Part shown: in pieces, positions 35,113 to 44,057 of the stretch
Layout of the letters: every line of letters starts with the position of its first letter
Position numbering within the stretch: the first letter of the stretch is position 1
Origin: Luteimonas sp. YGD11-2
Lineage (GTDB): Bacteria > Pseudomonadota > Gammaproteobacteria > Xanthomonadales > Xanthomonadaceae
Direction: 5' to 3'
NCBI RefSeq assembly: GCF_004118975.1
Contig: NZ_CP035376.1
Location: 372,001 to 436,000, forward strand
Length of the DNA: 64,000 nucleotides
Made by a program: the position numbers and the translations under genes
The notes under the pieces: generated by a model
Seen by the model: only the letters and a program-made list of their open reading frames with translations
Database searches by the model: none
Told to the model about the DNA's origin: nothing

Positions 35113-36024
35113 ATGCACGAGGACGCCGCCACACCGGCGCCGCTGCCGGCCGACGTGGCCGCGTTCCTCGACCACCTGCGCGTGGAGAAGCGCGTCTCCG
35201 CGCACACCCTCGATGCCTACCGCCGCGACCTGCAGGCGCTGGCCGCCTGGGCGCAGTCGCGGGACGTCGCGCCGGCGGCCGTCGACAACGCCGCCCTGCG
35301 CGCGTTCGTCGCGGCGGAGCATCGCCGCGGGCTGTCGCCGAAAAGCCTGCAGCGGCGGCTGTCGGCCTGCCGCAGTTTCTTCCGCTGGCTGCTGCGCCAT
35401 GGCCGCATCGAAGCCGACCCCTGCACCGGCGTGCGCGCGCCGAAGGCCGCACGGCGGCTGCCGGAAGTGCTCGACCCCGACGAAGCCAAGGCGCTGGTCG
35501 AGGTGGACACCGACGCGCCGCTGGGCCTGCGCGACCGCGCGATGCTGGAACTGTTCTATTCCTCCGGCCTGCGCGTATCGGAACTGTGCGCCCTGCGCTG
35601 GCGTGATCTCGACCTGGTGGATGGGCTGGTGAGCGTGCTCGGCAAGGGCAGCCGCCAGCGGCTGGTGCCGGTGGGCTCGTACGCGGTGCGTGCGCTCACC
35701 GAGTGGGCTGCCGAGGGTGGTGCGAACGCGGACGCTCCTGTGTTTCCCGGACGTGGCGGCGGCGGCCTCACTCCGCGCGCGGTGCAGCTGCGGATGCGCC
35801 AGCTCGCCCAGCGCCAGGGCCTGTTCAAGCGCGTGCACCCGCACCTGCTGCGGCATTCGTTCGCCAGCCACGTGCTGGAATCCTCCGGCGACCTGCGCGG
35901 CGTGCAGGAACTGCTCGGCCACGCCGACATCGCCACCACCCAGATCTACACCCACCTCGACTTCGGCCACCTCTCGAAGGTGTACGACGCCGCGCACCCG
36001 CGCGCGAAGCGGCGCGGCCGCTGA
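35113..36024 (+). CDS. xerC: Tyrosine recombinase XerC
   Basis: 303-residue site-specific recombinase that with XerD resolves chromosome dimers at dif. The N-terminal SAM-like domain ('FLDHLRVEKRVSAHTLDAYR') is followed by the catalytic domain. It contains Arg of 'SSGLRVSELCAL', Lys in 'LGKGSRQR', 'HLLRHSFASHVLE' with His and Arg, the His of 'LGHADIATTQIYTHLD' and its nucleophilic Tyr. All catalytic residues are present. ATG 35113 is 11 nt after the DUF484 stop. It ends the dapF-DUF484-xerC operon. Confidence 0.95.
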   Translation: MHEDAATPAPLPADVAAFLDHLRVEKRVSAHTLDAYRRDLQALAAWAQSRDVAPAAVDNAALRAFVAAEHRRGLSPKSLQRRLSACRSFFRWLLRHGRIEADPCTGVRAPKAARRLPEVLDPDEAKALVEVDTDAPLGLRDRAMLELFYSSGLRVSELCALRWRDLDLVDGLVSVLGKGSRQRLVPVGSYAVRALTEWAAEGGANADAPVFPGRGGGGLTPRAVQLRMRQLAQRQGLFKRVHPHLLRHSFASHVLESSGDLRGVQELLGHADIATTQIYTHLDFGHLSKVYDAAHPRAKRRGR

Positions 36025-36091
36025 CCGGCCGGCGCGTTCGCACGTTGTGTCTTGATCCGCGTCAGGGCGTACGGCACCTGTCTGCGGCACG

Positions 36092-36361
36092 ATGCATGGC
36101 ATGGTCGAGACGATTGAAGGCTGGCGCTGCATCGGTTGCGGCAAGGTGGATGCGCCGGCGCCGTGCATCGGCATCTGCCAGGATCGCCGCGTGGAGCTGG
36201 TGCTGGCCCACGACTACGCCGAACTCGCGTGGCGGGTGGAACAGCTGGAGGCGGCGCTCGCGCTGATCGCGCGCGTCACCCCGAAACCGGACCAGCTCGA
36301 CGCCTCGTGGGCTGCGCTGCAGCAACGCGCGCGTGCGCTGCTGGACCAGGCACGCAGCTGA
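36092..36361 (+). CDS. Small conserved-looking Cys-rich protein
   Basis: 89 residues. The N-terminal part '[19 protein letters not shown]' followed by a further Cys gives four cysteines in about 17 residues, a likely zinc or iron site of rubredoxin/zinc-ribbon style. The rest is one amphipathic, coiled-coil-like helix ('[20 protein letters not shown]'). I recall similar short proteins in other proteobacteria but cannot name the family. Start ATG 36092 or ATG 36101. It lies between xerC and the hslVU promoter. Confidence 0.65.
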   Translation: MHGMVETIEGWRCIGCGKVDAPAPCIGICQDRRVELVLAHDYAELAWRVEQLEAALALIARVTPKPDQLDASWAALQQRARALLDQARS

Positions 36362-36392
36362 ACCCGTGGCGGGATGCCTGCGGCCGGTGGCG

Positions 36393-36418
36393 CTTGAAGC
36401 GCGCGCGAGCGGCCCCAC
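36393..36418 (+). promoter_or_regulatory. Sigma-32 (heat-shock) type promoter for hslVU
   Basis: CTTGAA (36393-36398) and CCCCAC (36413-36418) are 14 bp apart, close to the sigma-32 consensus CTTGAA-N13-15-CCCCAT. The expected start of transcription is near 36425, just before a GGGG-TTCGA-CCCC hairpin and the hslV ribosome-binding site. This matches the known heat-shock control of hslVU. Confidence 0.75.
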
Positions 36419-36445
36419 TCAGGGGGTTCGACCCCGGAGCGCCGC

Positions 36446-36997
36446 ATGGATCCCAGCCAGAACCCCAATGTCTTCCACGCCACCACCATCGTGTCGATCC
36501 GCAAGGGCGATCGCGTGGTCGTTGCCGGCGATGGCCAGGTCACGCTTGGCAACACGGTGATGAAGGGCAATGCGCGCAAGGTGCGCAGGCTGGGCGATGG
36601 CAAGGTGCTCGCGGGCTTCGCCGGTGCCGCTGCCGATGCCTTCACCCTGTTCGAACTGTTCGAGATCAAGCTGCAGCAGCACGGCGGCCAGCTGGTGCGC
36701 GCGGCGGTGGAACTGGTCAAGGACTGGCGCACCGATCGCCGCTACGGAAAGCTCGAAGCGCTGCTGGCGGTGGCCGACCGCGAGACCTCGCTGATCATCA
36801 GCGGCAACGGCGACATCATCGAGCCCGACGACGGCATCATCGCCATCGGTTCCGGCGGCTCGTTCGCACTGTCGGCTGCACGCGCGCTGCTGGCGCATAC
36901 CGAACTGGACGCGCGCACGGTCGCCACCGAGGCACTCAACATCGCCGGCGACATCTGCATCTACACCAACCGCAACATCGTCGTCGAAGAACTCTGA
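36446..36997 (+). CDS. hslV: ATP-dependent protease proteolytic subunit HslV (ClpQ)
   Basis: 183-residue threonine protease subunit forming the two-hexamer chamber capped by HslU. The active-site Thr is expected to be exposed by removal of a short propeptide before '[10 protein letters not shown]' (Thr13), longer than in E. coli where it is Thr2, but normal for this bacterial group. Other family blocks are '[22 protein letters not shown]' in two parts, '[14 protein letters not shown]' and '[15 protein letters not shown]'. The stop overlaps the hslU ATG by one base. A sigma-32 promoter lies upstream. Confidence 0.96.
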   Translation: MDPSQNPNVFHATTIVSIRKGDRVVVAGDGQVTLGNTVMKGNARKVRRLGDGKVLAGFAGAAADAFTLFELFEIKLQQHGGQLVRAAVELVKDWRTDRRYGKLEALLAVADRETSLIISGNGDIIEPDDGIIAIGSGGSFALSAARALLAHTELDARTVATEALNIAGDICIYTNRNIVVEEL

Positions 36998-38391
36998 TGC
37001 CCCAGAACGCCACCACCTCGTCCACCATGACCCCGCGCGAGATCGTGCAGGAGCTCGACCGCCACATCGTCGGCCAGAATGCGGCCAAGCGCGCGGTGGC
37101 CATCGCGTTGCGCAACCGCTGGCGCCGCGCGCAGCTGCCGGAAGAGCTGCGCAACGAGGTCATGCCCAAGAACATCCTGATGATCGGCCCCACCGGCGTC
37201 GGCAAGACCGAGATCGCGCGGCGGCTGGCGACGCTCGCCAATGCGCCGTTCGTCAAGGTCGAGGCCACGCGCTTCACCGAGGTCGGCTATGTCGGCAAGG
37301 ACGTCGAGCAGATCATCCGCGACCTCGCCGATACGGCGGTCAAGCTGTACCGCGAACAGGCCAAGCAGCGCGTGCGCACCCAGGCCGAGGACCGCGCCGA
37401 GGACCGCATCCTCGATGCACTGCTGCCGCGTCGCGAGCAACCGGCACCGGCGTTCGGTTTCGGCGCGCAGCCGAGCACTACCGTCGACATCGGCGCCGAG
37501 CCGTCGGCAAAGGAATCGGAGACCCGCCAGAAGCTGCGACGCCAGCTGCGCGCCGGCGACCTCGACGAACGCGAGATCGAGCTGGATCTTGCCGCGTCCG
37601 GCGCAGGCATGGACATCATGACCCCGCCGGGCATGGAGGAAATGGGCCAGCAGCTGCGGCAGATGTTCGCCAACCTCGGTGGCGGCAAGACGCACAAGCG
37701 CAAGCTGACGATCAAGGCGGCGCGCCCGCTGCTGGTCGAGGAGGAGGCCGGCAAGCTGGTCAACGAGGACGACGTGCGCGAGGCCGCGATCGAGGCCTGC
37801 GAGCAGCACGGCATCGTCTTCATCGACGAGATCGACAAGGTCGCGCGCCGCAGCGAGGCGGTGGGTGGTGGCGATGTCAGCCGCGAAGGCGTGCAGCGCG
37901 ACCTGCTGCCGCTGGTGGAAGGCTCCACGGTGAGTACCAAGTACGGCTCGGTGAAGACCGACCACATCCTGTTCATCGCCTCGGGCGCGTTCCACATGGC
38001 CAAGCCCAGTGACCTGGTGCCGGAGCTGCAGGGCCGCTTCCCGATCCGCGTGGAACTCAGTGCGCTGACCAAGGAAGACTTCGTGCGCATCCTCACCGAG
38101 CCGAAGGCCGCGCTGACCACGCAGTACGTCGAACTGCTGCGCACTGAAGGCGTGGAACTGACGTTCGCCGAGGGCGCCGTCGACCGCCTCGCCGAGATCG
38201 CCGCGCAGGTCAACGAGACGCAGGAGAACATCGGTGCCCGCCGCCTGCACACCGTGCTCGAGCGGCTGCTCGACACCCTGAGCTTCGAGGCACCCGACAA
38301 GGGCGGCACCGTCACCATCGACCGCGACTACGTCGATGCCCACCTGGGCGAGCTGGTGAAGGACCAGGACCTGAGCCGCTACATCCTCTGA
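36997..38391 (+). CDS. hslU: ATP-dependent protease ATPase subunit HslU (ClpY)
   Basis: 464-residue AAA+ unfoldase that feeds proteins to HslV. Walker A is 'GPTGVGKT' at 64-71 and Walker B is 'IVFIDEIDK'. The pore 'GYVG' loop is in '[15 protein letters not shown]', and sensor/arginine residues are in '[13 protein letters not shown]'. The inserted I-domain spans about 110-245, and the C-terminus ends 'DLSRYIL', the tail that docks into HslV. Translation is coupled to hslV by a one-base overlap. Confidence 0.97.
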   Translation: MPQNATTSSTMTPREIVQELDRHIVGQNAAKRAVAIALRNRWRRAQLPEELRNEVMPKNILMIGPTGVGKTEIARRLATLANAPFVKVEATRFTEVGYVGKDVEQIIRDLADTAVKLYREQAKQRVRTQAEDRAEDRILDALLPRREQPAPAFGFGAQPSTTVDIGAEPSAKESETRQKLRRQLRAGDLDEREIELDLAASGAGMDIMTPPGMEEMGQQLRQMFANLGGGKTHKRKLTIKAARPLLVEEEAGKLVNEDDVREAAIEACEQHGIVFIDEIDKVARRSEAVGGGDVSREGVQRDLLPLVEGSTVSTKYGSVKTDHILFIASGAFHMAKPSDLVPELQGRFPIRVELSALTKEDFVRILTEPKAALTTQYVELLRTEGVELTFAEGAVDRLAEIAAQVNETQENIGARRLHTVLERLLDTLSFEAPDKGGTVTIDRDYVDAHLGELVKDQDLSRYIL

Positions 38392-38406
38392 CGGCATCCT
38401 GCGGAA

Positions 38407-38434
38407 TTCCCCAAAAGGGAAATATGGGTATTAT
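38407..38434 (+). promoter_or_regulatory. Promoter/operator of the toxin-antitoxin pair
   Basis: A TATTAT -10 box (38429-38434) is preceded by an inverted repeat TTCCC-CAAAA-GGGAA (38407-38421). It is flanked by a direct repeat TATGGGTA / TATGGGTG (38423-38438). This is an unusually A/T-rich island in the region and suits autoregulation by a Phd-type antitoxin. The ribosome-binding site CCGGAGG follows at 38445-38451. Confidence 0.5.
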
Positions 38435-38457
38435 GGGTGCCTCCCCGGAGGTGCCCC

Positions 38458-38805
38458 ATGTCCCTGCCCCTGAAACTCGACAGCCTCGACGACCTCCCGC
38501 GCGCGCCCGCGTCCGACGTCAAGAAGCTCGGCTGGCGCGGCGTGATGCGCACGGTCGCCCGCGAAGGGCGGCTGGCGGTGACCAACCACAACACGCCCGA
38601 AGCGGTGATCCTGTCGGCGCAGGAATACGACGCCATGCTGCGTGCACTGGCCGCCGCGGGCGCACCGCAACGTGGGGCGCTGGAAGAGCTGCGCGCGCGT
38701 TTCGATGAGCGCCTGGCCGCCCTGCAGGCCGACAATGCCGGCGCACGCCTGCGCGCGGTGATGGATGCCCCGGCGACGCTCCGCGGCAGGGTGCGCGCGC
38801 GTTGA
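38458..38805 (+). CDS. Phd/YefM-family antitoxin
   Basis: 115-residue protein. The first ~65 residues have the Phd/YefM DNA-binding pattern: 'WRGVMRTVAREGRLAVTNHN' followed by 'PEAVILSAQEYDAML'. The C-terminal part ('LEELRARFDERLAALQADN') is a charged helix expected to wrap the toxin. ATG 38458 is used because CCGGAGG lies 6 nt before it; an in-frame ATG seven codons earlier lacks such a site. It is 49 bp upstream of a zeta-type kinase rather than a Doc or YoeB toxin, so the pairing is unusual. Confidence 0.8.
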   Translation: MSLPLKLDSLDDLPRAPASDVKKLGWRGVMRTVAREGRLAVTNHNTPEAVILSAQEYDAMLRALAAAGAPQRGALEELRARFDERLAALQADNAGARLRAVMDAPATLRGRVRAR

Positions 38806-38854
38806 ACGCGCGCAACGGCGGGCTACCCGTCAACGACGCACGCCGCGGCTGACG

Positions 38855-39493
38855 ATGCCGCGTCCCGTCCTCTACGTGCTGGCCGGCGTCAACGGCGCCG
38901 GCAAGAGTTCGATCGGCGGCCATCTGCTGCAGCGCGCCGGCCTGGACTGGTTCAACCCCGACGATTTCGCCGGCGAGCTCGCGCAACGCACCGGTTGCGC
39001 GATCACCGATGCCAACGCCGCCGCCTGGCATGAAGGCATGCGCCGCTTTGATGCCGCGCTCGCCGACGGACAACACCACGCGTTCGAAACCACCCTCGGC
39101 GGCACCACCGTCGCACTGCGCATCGCCGAGGCCGCGCGCAGCCACGACGTGCTGATGTGGTACTGCGGGCTCGCCTCGCCCGAACAGCACATCGCCCGCG
39201 TCCGGGCGCGGGTGGCCGCAGGCGGCCACGACATCCCCGAGGCGATGATCCACGCGCGCTGGATGCGCGCGCGCGAAAACCTCATCGCCCTGATGCCGCA
39301 CCTGGCGCGATTGCAGGTCTACGACAACAGCACGGATGTCGCGCCGGGTGCGCGCGTGCCGGATCCCGTGCTGCTGCTGGAGATGTCCGCCGGCCGTGCC
39401 GTCTGGCCGTCGGCAGATGACCTGCGGGCGCTGACGGCCACGCCGGAGTGGGCGCGACCGCTGCTGGAGGCGGCGCTGCAGTCCGGCAGCTGA
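38855..39493 (+). CDS. Zeta-toxin-family P-loop kinase
   Basis: 212-residue protein with a P-loop 'GVNGAGKSS' starting at residue 11, 'FNPDDFAG' with the acidic pair expected at the catalytic site, and 'HHAFETTLGG' as the next conserved block. The Arg-rich lid 'RVRARVAAGGHDIPEAMI' also matches the zeta/PezT fold. Zeta toxins phosphorylate UDP-N-acetylglucosamine-type sugars and so block peptidoglycan synthesis; this activity is inferred. ATG 38855 places the P-loop at the normal distance from the N-terminus. It probably forms a toxin-antitoxin pair with the preceding Phd-like gene; no epsilon/PezA gene is present. Confidence 0.82.
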   Translation: MPRPVLYVLAGVNGAGKSSIGGHLLQRAGLDWFNPDDFAGELAQRTGCAITDANAAAWHEGMRRFDAALADGQHHAFETTLGGTTVALRIAEAARSHDVLMWYCGLASPEQHIARVRARVAAGGHDIPEAMIHARWMRARENLIALMPHLARLQVYDNSTDVAPGARVPDPVLLLEMSAGRAVWPSADDLRALTATPEWARPLLEAALQSGS

Positions 39494-39514
39494 AAGCGGG
39501 TCGGGACGGGCGGC

Positions 39515-39520
39515 TATGCT
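39515..39520 (+). promoter_or_regulatory. Putative -10 box for a leaderless acyltransferase transcript
   Basis: TATGCT ends 7 nt before ATG 39528. It overlaps the alternative start ATG 39516, so the box supports 39528 as the start. Confidence 0.35.
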
Positions 39521-39527
39521 CCCACGC

Positions 39528-40874
39528 ATGCCGCTGTACACCCACGAACGTCCGACTCCCCATCCTGCTGCCGCGCCGCCGGGCAAGGACGTTCCGCATA
39601 CAAGCCCCACCCGCGACATCTACGCCGATGCCCTGCGCGCCTGCGCGCTGCTGGTGGTGGTGTTCGGCCACTGGATGGCGACGCTGCCGCGCGTGGAGGG
39701 CGGGCGGCTGGTCGGCACCGACCACCTGCTGCGCAACTGGGAACTCGCCGGTGCGCTGACCTGGCTGGTGCAGGTGGTGCCGCTGTTCGTGTTCGTGTCG
39801 GCGGCGGTCAGTACCGGTGGCGTGCTGCGCCGGCTGGGGGAGGGTGATTCGCAGCGGCGCTGGTGGGCCGGACGCGCGCTGGGGCTGGCGCGGCCGACAC
39901 TGACCTATCTGGTGGTGCTGGCGGCGATTGCGCTGTTCGCACGACTGGCCGATGGCCATCTGCTGAAGGCCTTCAACAGCTCGCTGACCATCCACCTGTG
40001 GTTCCTGGTGATGTTGCTGGCGGTGCAGGCGCTGCTGCCGCTGTGCGTGCGCGCCGACCGCCGCTTCGGCCTGAAGGCCGTCGTTGCGTTGCTCGTGGTT
40101 GCGGTGCTGGCCGATCTGCTGCGCGCGGGTGTGCGGCATCCCGCGGAGCTGCTGCAGCTGGGTGCACGTGTCGAGGCCAGCGCCGGTGGCATCGGCTGGA
40201 TCAACCTGCTGGCGGTGTGGCTGCTGCCGCAGCAGTTGGGCATCGCCTGGCGCAGTGGCCGCCTTGTCGGCGCGCGTCACGGCGCGTGGCTGCTTGCGCT
40301 GGCGGCCGTGTGGCTGGCGGCGGCGATGGCCAGCGGCTATCCGGTGGCGATGGTCGGCGTGCAGCTGGCCGGCAACAACATGCTGCCGCCGACGCTGGCA
40401 CTGGTCGGCGTGGTGTGGCTGCAGGTGGGTGCGGTGCTGCTGACGGAAGCGCCTGCGCGCCGGTTCCTCGAGCGGCATCCGCTGCCGCGGATGGTGGCGG
40501 TGCTGGGTGCACTCGGGATGCCGCTGTATCTCTGGCACAAGCTGGCGGAACTGCCGGCCGCGTGGATCGGCGAGCGCACCGGGCTGCCGATCGATGCAGG
40601 CGATCCCGGAACACCCGGCTTCTGGCTTGGCCGGCTGTGCTGGCTGCTGCTGTGTGCGGCATGCCTGGCGCCAGTGATGGTGGCGGTGGTGCGCTACGAG
40701 ATGGGTCGCCGCCGGGATGTGGCCGCGACCGCGGCGACGGCAGCCATCGTGGCTGGCGGCGCCGCGCTGTTTGCCGGGCTTGGTGCCGCGCTGCTGCTGG
40801 GCGCGTGGCCGGGAGCGCTGGTGGCGCTGGCCTGCGTGGCGGTCGCATCGTGGCTGCTGCGTGCGCGGGCATGA
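39528..40874 (+). CDS. Acyltransferase-3-family membrane protein
   Basis: 448-residue polytopic protein with about ten membrane segments. The first conserved block is 'YADALRACALLVVVFGHW', in which the Arg and His match the catalytic region of acyltransferase 3 (OafA/WecH type). 'MPLYLWHKLAELPAAW' near residue 330 is the second family block. Members O-acetylate or succinylate cell-surface sugars; the acceptor here is unknown. ATG 39528 is preferred to ATG 39516 because of the upstream -10-like box. It converges on the universal stress gene with 135 bp between. Confidence 0.85.
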   Translation: MPLYTHERPTPHPAAAPPGKDVPHTSPTRDIYADALRACALLVVVFGHWMATLPRVEGGRLVGTDHLLRNWELAGALTWLVQVVPLFVFVSAAVSTGGVLRRLGEGDSQRRWWAGRALGLARPTLTYLVVLAAIALFARLADGHLLKAFNSSLTIHLWFLVMLLAVQALLPLCVRADRRFGLKAVVALLVVAVLADLLRAGVRHPAELLQLGARVEASAGGIGWINLLAVWLLPQQLGIAWRSGRLVGARHGAWLLALAAVWLAAAMASGYPVAMVGVQLAGNNMLPPTLALVGVVWLQVGAVLLTEAPARRFLERHPLPRMVAVLGALGMPLYLWHKLAELPAAWIGERTGLPIDAGDPGTPGFWLGRLCWLLLCAACLAPVMVAVVRYEMGRRRDVAATAATAAIVAGGAALFAGLGAALLLGAWPGALVALACVAVASWLLRARA

Positions 40875-41009
40875 ACACGCGGCACTCTGCGTCCGCGGAA
40901 CAGCGCTTGCACGCGACGCGCTGAACCGCACGTTCCCGCAATCAGCGCCTGCGCAGTTGACGGAACTCCGGCCGTCGCGGGCCCACGACCGGACCCGCCG
41001 CGCGTTGCG

Positions 41010-41882
41010 CTATCGCAGGACCAGCAGCGGCACCGGGCTGCGGCGCAGCACCTGGCCGGTGGTGCTGCCGAGGAACCATTCGCGCAGCCGTGAGTGGCCG
41101 TAGGCGCCCATCACCAGCAGGTCGATACCGAGGCTGTCGACGTGCGCCACGATCGCATCGTCGGCAGGCAGGCCGGCGCGATGCAGCTGCGGTGCGAAGC
41201 CGGCGCTGGCCAGGGTGCCCGCCATCTCCTCGAACCCGCGTTGCTGCGCGGCGTCGCCGCCGGCCAGTAACAGGTGGCATTCGAGGCCCCGCAGCAGTGG
41301 GCTGGCGGCCACGCGTTCCACCGCGCGGCGCGAGGTATCGCTGCCGTCGAGGGCGATCAGCACGCGTGTGATGGGCCGCTCCGGGGGCAGTGCCTGGGCG
41401 AGCAGCACCGGGCGCAGCACCGTGCGCAGCACCGGTTCCACCTGGCCGCCGATGTCCTGGCCGGAGCCGCCGCCGCGGGTGCCGCGCAGCCCGATCACGA
41501 ACAGGCGGGTGTCGGGTTCGGCCTCCGCCAGCGCATCACGCAGGCGGCCATGGCGTTGCCGGGTGATGATCTCGACACCACTGTTGTCGGCGCTGGATGC
41601 CGCGGCTTCCAGCAGTTGCCGCCCGCGTGCCTGCGCGAGTTGTGCGCGGCGTGCGTCGAGTTCGACCAGTTCCTGCAGCAGCGCGTCCTGCGCACCGAGG
41701 CCGATGCTGCCGCTGGCATCGAGCGGCGCGGGCCCGCCATCGTCGGGCAGGTGCAGCAGTTCGAGCCGGGTGCCCAGGCGTCGTGCGGCCCAAGCGGCCA
41801 GCGCGACCACAGCGCCGGTGGCCGGTGAGCCGTCGACCGCGGCCAGCACGTGGCCCTCGGCGGGGATGGGCGATGTGGACAT
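41010..41882 (-). CDS. Universal stress protein, tandem UspA domains
   Basis: 290 residues formed of two UspA domains (about 1-145 and 146-290). The C-terminal domain has the ATP-binding pattern 'GAYGHSRLREWFLGSTTG' with G-x2-G-x9-G-S/T. The first domain lacks a clear version of this motif and may be structural. It lies 11 bp downstream of the SulP gene on the same strand and is very likely co-transcribed; such SulP-Usp pairs suggest that the stress protein modulates the transporter, which is inference. Confidence 0.93.
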   Translation of the reverse strand: MSTSPIPAEGHVLAAVDGSPATGAVVALAAWAARRLGTRLELLHLPDDGGPAPLDASGSIGLGAQDALLQELVELDARRAQLAQARGRQLLEAAASSADNSGVEIITRQRHGRLRDALAEAEPDTRLFVIGLRGTRGGGSGQDIGGQVEPVLRTVLRPVLLAQALPPERPITRVLIALDGSDTSRRAVERVAASPLLRGLECHLLLAGGDAAQQRGFEEMAGTLASAGFAPQLHRAGLPADDAIVAHVDSLGIDLLVMGAYGHSRLREWFLGSTTGQVLRRSPVPLLVLR

Positions 41883-41893
41883 CGTGCAGCTCC

Positions 41894-43375
41894 TCAGTGC
41901 GGGCCGGTGGGGCGTGCGGCGGGCTTGTCGTGCACGCCGAGGCGGTCGACCAGCGTCGCGCTCGCGGCGTCCAGCCCGACCACCTCCACCACCGTACCCT
42001 CGCGGCGGAATTTCAGCACCACCTTGTCGAGCGCACCCACCGCGCTGAGGTCCCAGAACTGGGCGCGCGAGACGTCGATGACCACCTTTTCCGCCACCTC
42101 GCGGAAGTCGAAAGCGGACGCGAAGGCATTGGCGGAGGCGAAGAACACCTGGCCGGTCACCGTGTAGCGACGGGTGTGGCCGTCGTCGTCCAGTGCGGAG
42201 TCGACGTGCAGCACGCGCGCGACCTTGCGCGCGAAGAACAGCGCCGACAGCAGCACGCCCGTGAGCACGCCCTTCGCGAGGTCGTGGGTGGCGACGGTCA
42301 CCGCCACCGTGCCCAGCATCACCACGCCCGAGCTGCGCGGGTTGCGCGGCAAGTCACGCACCGAGCGCCAGTCGAAGGTGCCGATCGACACCATGATCAT
42401 CACCGCCACCAGCGCCGCCATCGGGATCAGCCCGACCCACGGCCCGGCGAACACCACCAGGATCAGCAGCACCGCGCCCGCCACCAGCGTCGACAGCCGC
42501 CCGCGGCCGCCGGATTTCACGTTGATCACCGACTGCCCGATCATCGCGCAGCCGGCCATGCCACCGAGGAAGCCGGTGGCGATGTTGGCCACGCCCTGGC
42601 CCACGCTTTCGCGGTGCTTGTTGCTGGGCGTGTCGGTGAGGTCGTCGACGATCTGCGCGGTCAGCAGCGACTCCAGCAGGCCGACCACCGCCAGCGTCGC
42701 CGACACCGGCAGGATGATCCACAACGTGTCGAGCGTCAGCGGAATGTCGGGCAGCAGGAACACCGGCAGGCTGTCGGGTAGCTGGCCCATGTCGGCGACG
42801 GTGCGCACCTCGATGCCGAAACCGACCGCGACCGCGGTCAGCAGCACGATCGCCACCAGCGGCGACGGCACTTTCCGGGTGATGTAGGGGAACAGGTAGA
42901 TGATCGCCAGGCCGGCGGCGCACAGTGCGTAGACCGCCCACGGCACGTCGATCAGCTCCGGAAGCTGCGCCATGAAGATCAGGATTGCCAGCGCGTTGAC
43001 GAAGCCGGTGACCACCGAGCGCGACACGAAACGCATCAGGCTGGCCAGGCCGGTGGCGCCGGCCACCACCTGCAGCACGCCGGCGAGGATCGTTGCCGCC
43101 AGCAGGTACTGCAGGCCGTGGTCACGCACCAGGCCGACCATCACCAGTGCCATTGCACCGGTGGCGGCGGAGATCATGCCGGGGCGCCCGCCGGCGAACG
43201 CGATCACCACCGCGATCGAGAACGAAGCGTACAGGCCGACCTGCGGATCGACGCCTGCGATGATCGAGAACGCGATGGCTTCGGGGATCAGCGCCAGCGC
43301 CACGACCAGGCCCGAGAGCAGGTCGCCACGCACGTTGCCGAACCACTGCTCGCGCAGCGGGGGATAGGGGGTCAT
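41894..43375 (-). CDS. SulP-family inorganic anion transporter with STAS domain
   Basis: 493-residue transporter. Ten or more membrane segments include the SulP signature area '[20 protein letters not shown]' near residue 21 and '[18 protein letters not shown]'. A C-terminal STAS domain (about 390-475, '[20 protein letters not shown]') is present. Relatives carry sulfate or bicarbonate; no carbonic anhydrase is adjacent, so the substrate is open. ATG 43375 is followed by '[17 protein letters not shown]', the usual cytoplasmic start. It heads a two-gene unit with the universal stress protein gene. Confidence 0.93.
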   Translation of the reverse strand: MTPYPPLREQWFGNVRGDLLSGLVVALALIPEAIAFSIIAGVDPQVGLYASFSIAVVIAFAGGRPGMISAATGAMALVMVGLVRDHGLQYLLAATILAGVLQVVAGATGLASLMRFVSRSVVTGFVNALAILIFMAQLPELIDVPWAVYALCAAGLAIIYLFPYITRKVPSPLVAIVLLTAVAVGFGIEVRTVADMGQLPDSLPVFLLPDIPLTLDTLWIILPVSATLAVVGLLESLLTAQIVDDLTDTPSNKHRESVGQGVANIATGFLGGMAGCAMIGQSVINVKSGGRGRLSTLVAGAVLLILVVFAGPWVGLIPMAALVAVMIMVSIGTFDWRSVRDLPRNPRSSGVVMLGTVAVTVATHDLAKGVLTGVLLSALFFARKVARVLHVDSALDDDGHTRRYTVTGQVFFASANAFASAFDFREVAEKVVIDVSRAQFWDLSAVGALDKVVLKFRREGTVVEVVGLDAASATLVDRLGVHDKPAARPTGPH

Positions 43376-43542
43376 GGGAATTTCCGGGAGAAGCGGACGG
43401 TGCGGCCCGCGGACGATGACAGGCGCAGATCACGCGGCCGCCGCGGGCGCTGCCGGGCAGAGCCTTCAGCGCGCGGTGGTCCTCATCGTCAGTGGTGCCG
43501 CTCGCGGTGGCGCAAGGCGCGGATTCTACAGCGGCGGCGCGC

Positions 43543-43995
43543 TCAGTCCTCGCCGATGTCCTCGTTCCACAGTGCCGGGTTGGCCGCGATCCAGTCGCCC
43601 ATCATCGTGATGCAGCGCTCGTCGGCGAGGTCGACCACGTTGACGCCGGCCTCGCGCAGCCACTCGATGCCACCGCCGAAATTCACCGATTCACCCACCA
43701 CCACCGTGCCGATGTTGAACTGCCGCACCAGCCCGCTGCAGTACCAGCACGGCGCCAGCGTGGTGACCATGATCGCGTGGCGGTAGCTCTTCTGGCGGCC
43801 GGCCTTGCGGAAGGCGTCGGTTTCGCCGTGGATGGACGGGTCGTCCTCCTGCACGCGGCGGTTGTGGCCGCAGCCCAGCACGCGGCCGTCGCCGGCAAAC
43901 AGCGCCGCGCCGATCGGGATGCCGCCCTCGGCCAGGCCCTGGCGGGCTTCGGCGATGGCGGTGTCGAGCAGGGCGCGGTAGTCGGGCGTGGTCAT
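43543..43995 (-). CDS. Nucleoside/cytosine deaminase, yeast FCY1-like
   Basis: 150-residue zinc deaminase. The zinc site is 'IHGETDA' (His and catalytic Glu) and 'APCWYCSG' (two Cys). Unlike the tRNA adenosine deaminase TadA, the whole protein follows, from memory, the yeast cytosine deaminase Fcy1: 'EGGIPIGAALF', 'VLGCGHNRR', 'VVGESVNFGGG', 'VVDLADERC' and the characteristic C-terminus 'WNEDIGED'. It probably deaminates cytosine or a related base in pyrimidine salvage. Start 43995 is the first Met in a normal protein N-terminus ('MTTPDYRALLDTAIAEA'). Confidence 0.88.
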   Translation of the reverse strand: MTTPDYRALLDTAIAEARQGLAEGGIPIGAALFAGDGRVLGCGHNRRVQEDDPSIHGETDAFRKAGRQKSYRHAIMVTTLAPCWYCSGLVRQFNIGTVVVGESVNFGGGIEWLREAGVNVVDLADERCITMMGDWIAANPALWNEDIGED

Positions 43996-44057
43996 GGCGG
44001 CGCAGGGCAGCAAGGGGCGGGCAGTGTCGCATGCACGGCGATCGCCGCCGGCGGTGC

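Noticed and set aside
36415..36445. A GGGGGTTCGACCCC stretch that looks like a tRNA T-arm
   Set aside because: There is no acceptor, D or anticodon stem at the right distance upstream, and the sequence lies between a sigma-32 promoter and the hslV start; it is better read as a 5' hairpin.
41597..42781. A 394-codon plus-strand frame rich in His, Arg and Gln opposite the SulP/Usp genes
   Set aside because: It is antisense to two well-supported genes; the His/Arg/Gln pattern is the usual reverse translation of GC-rich membrane-protein genes.
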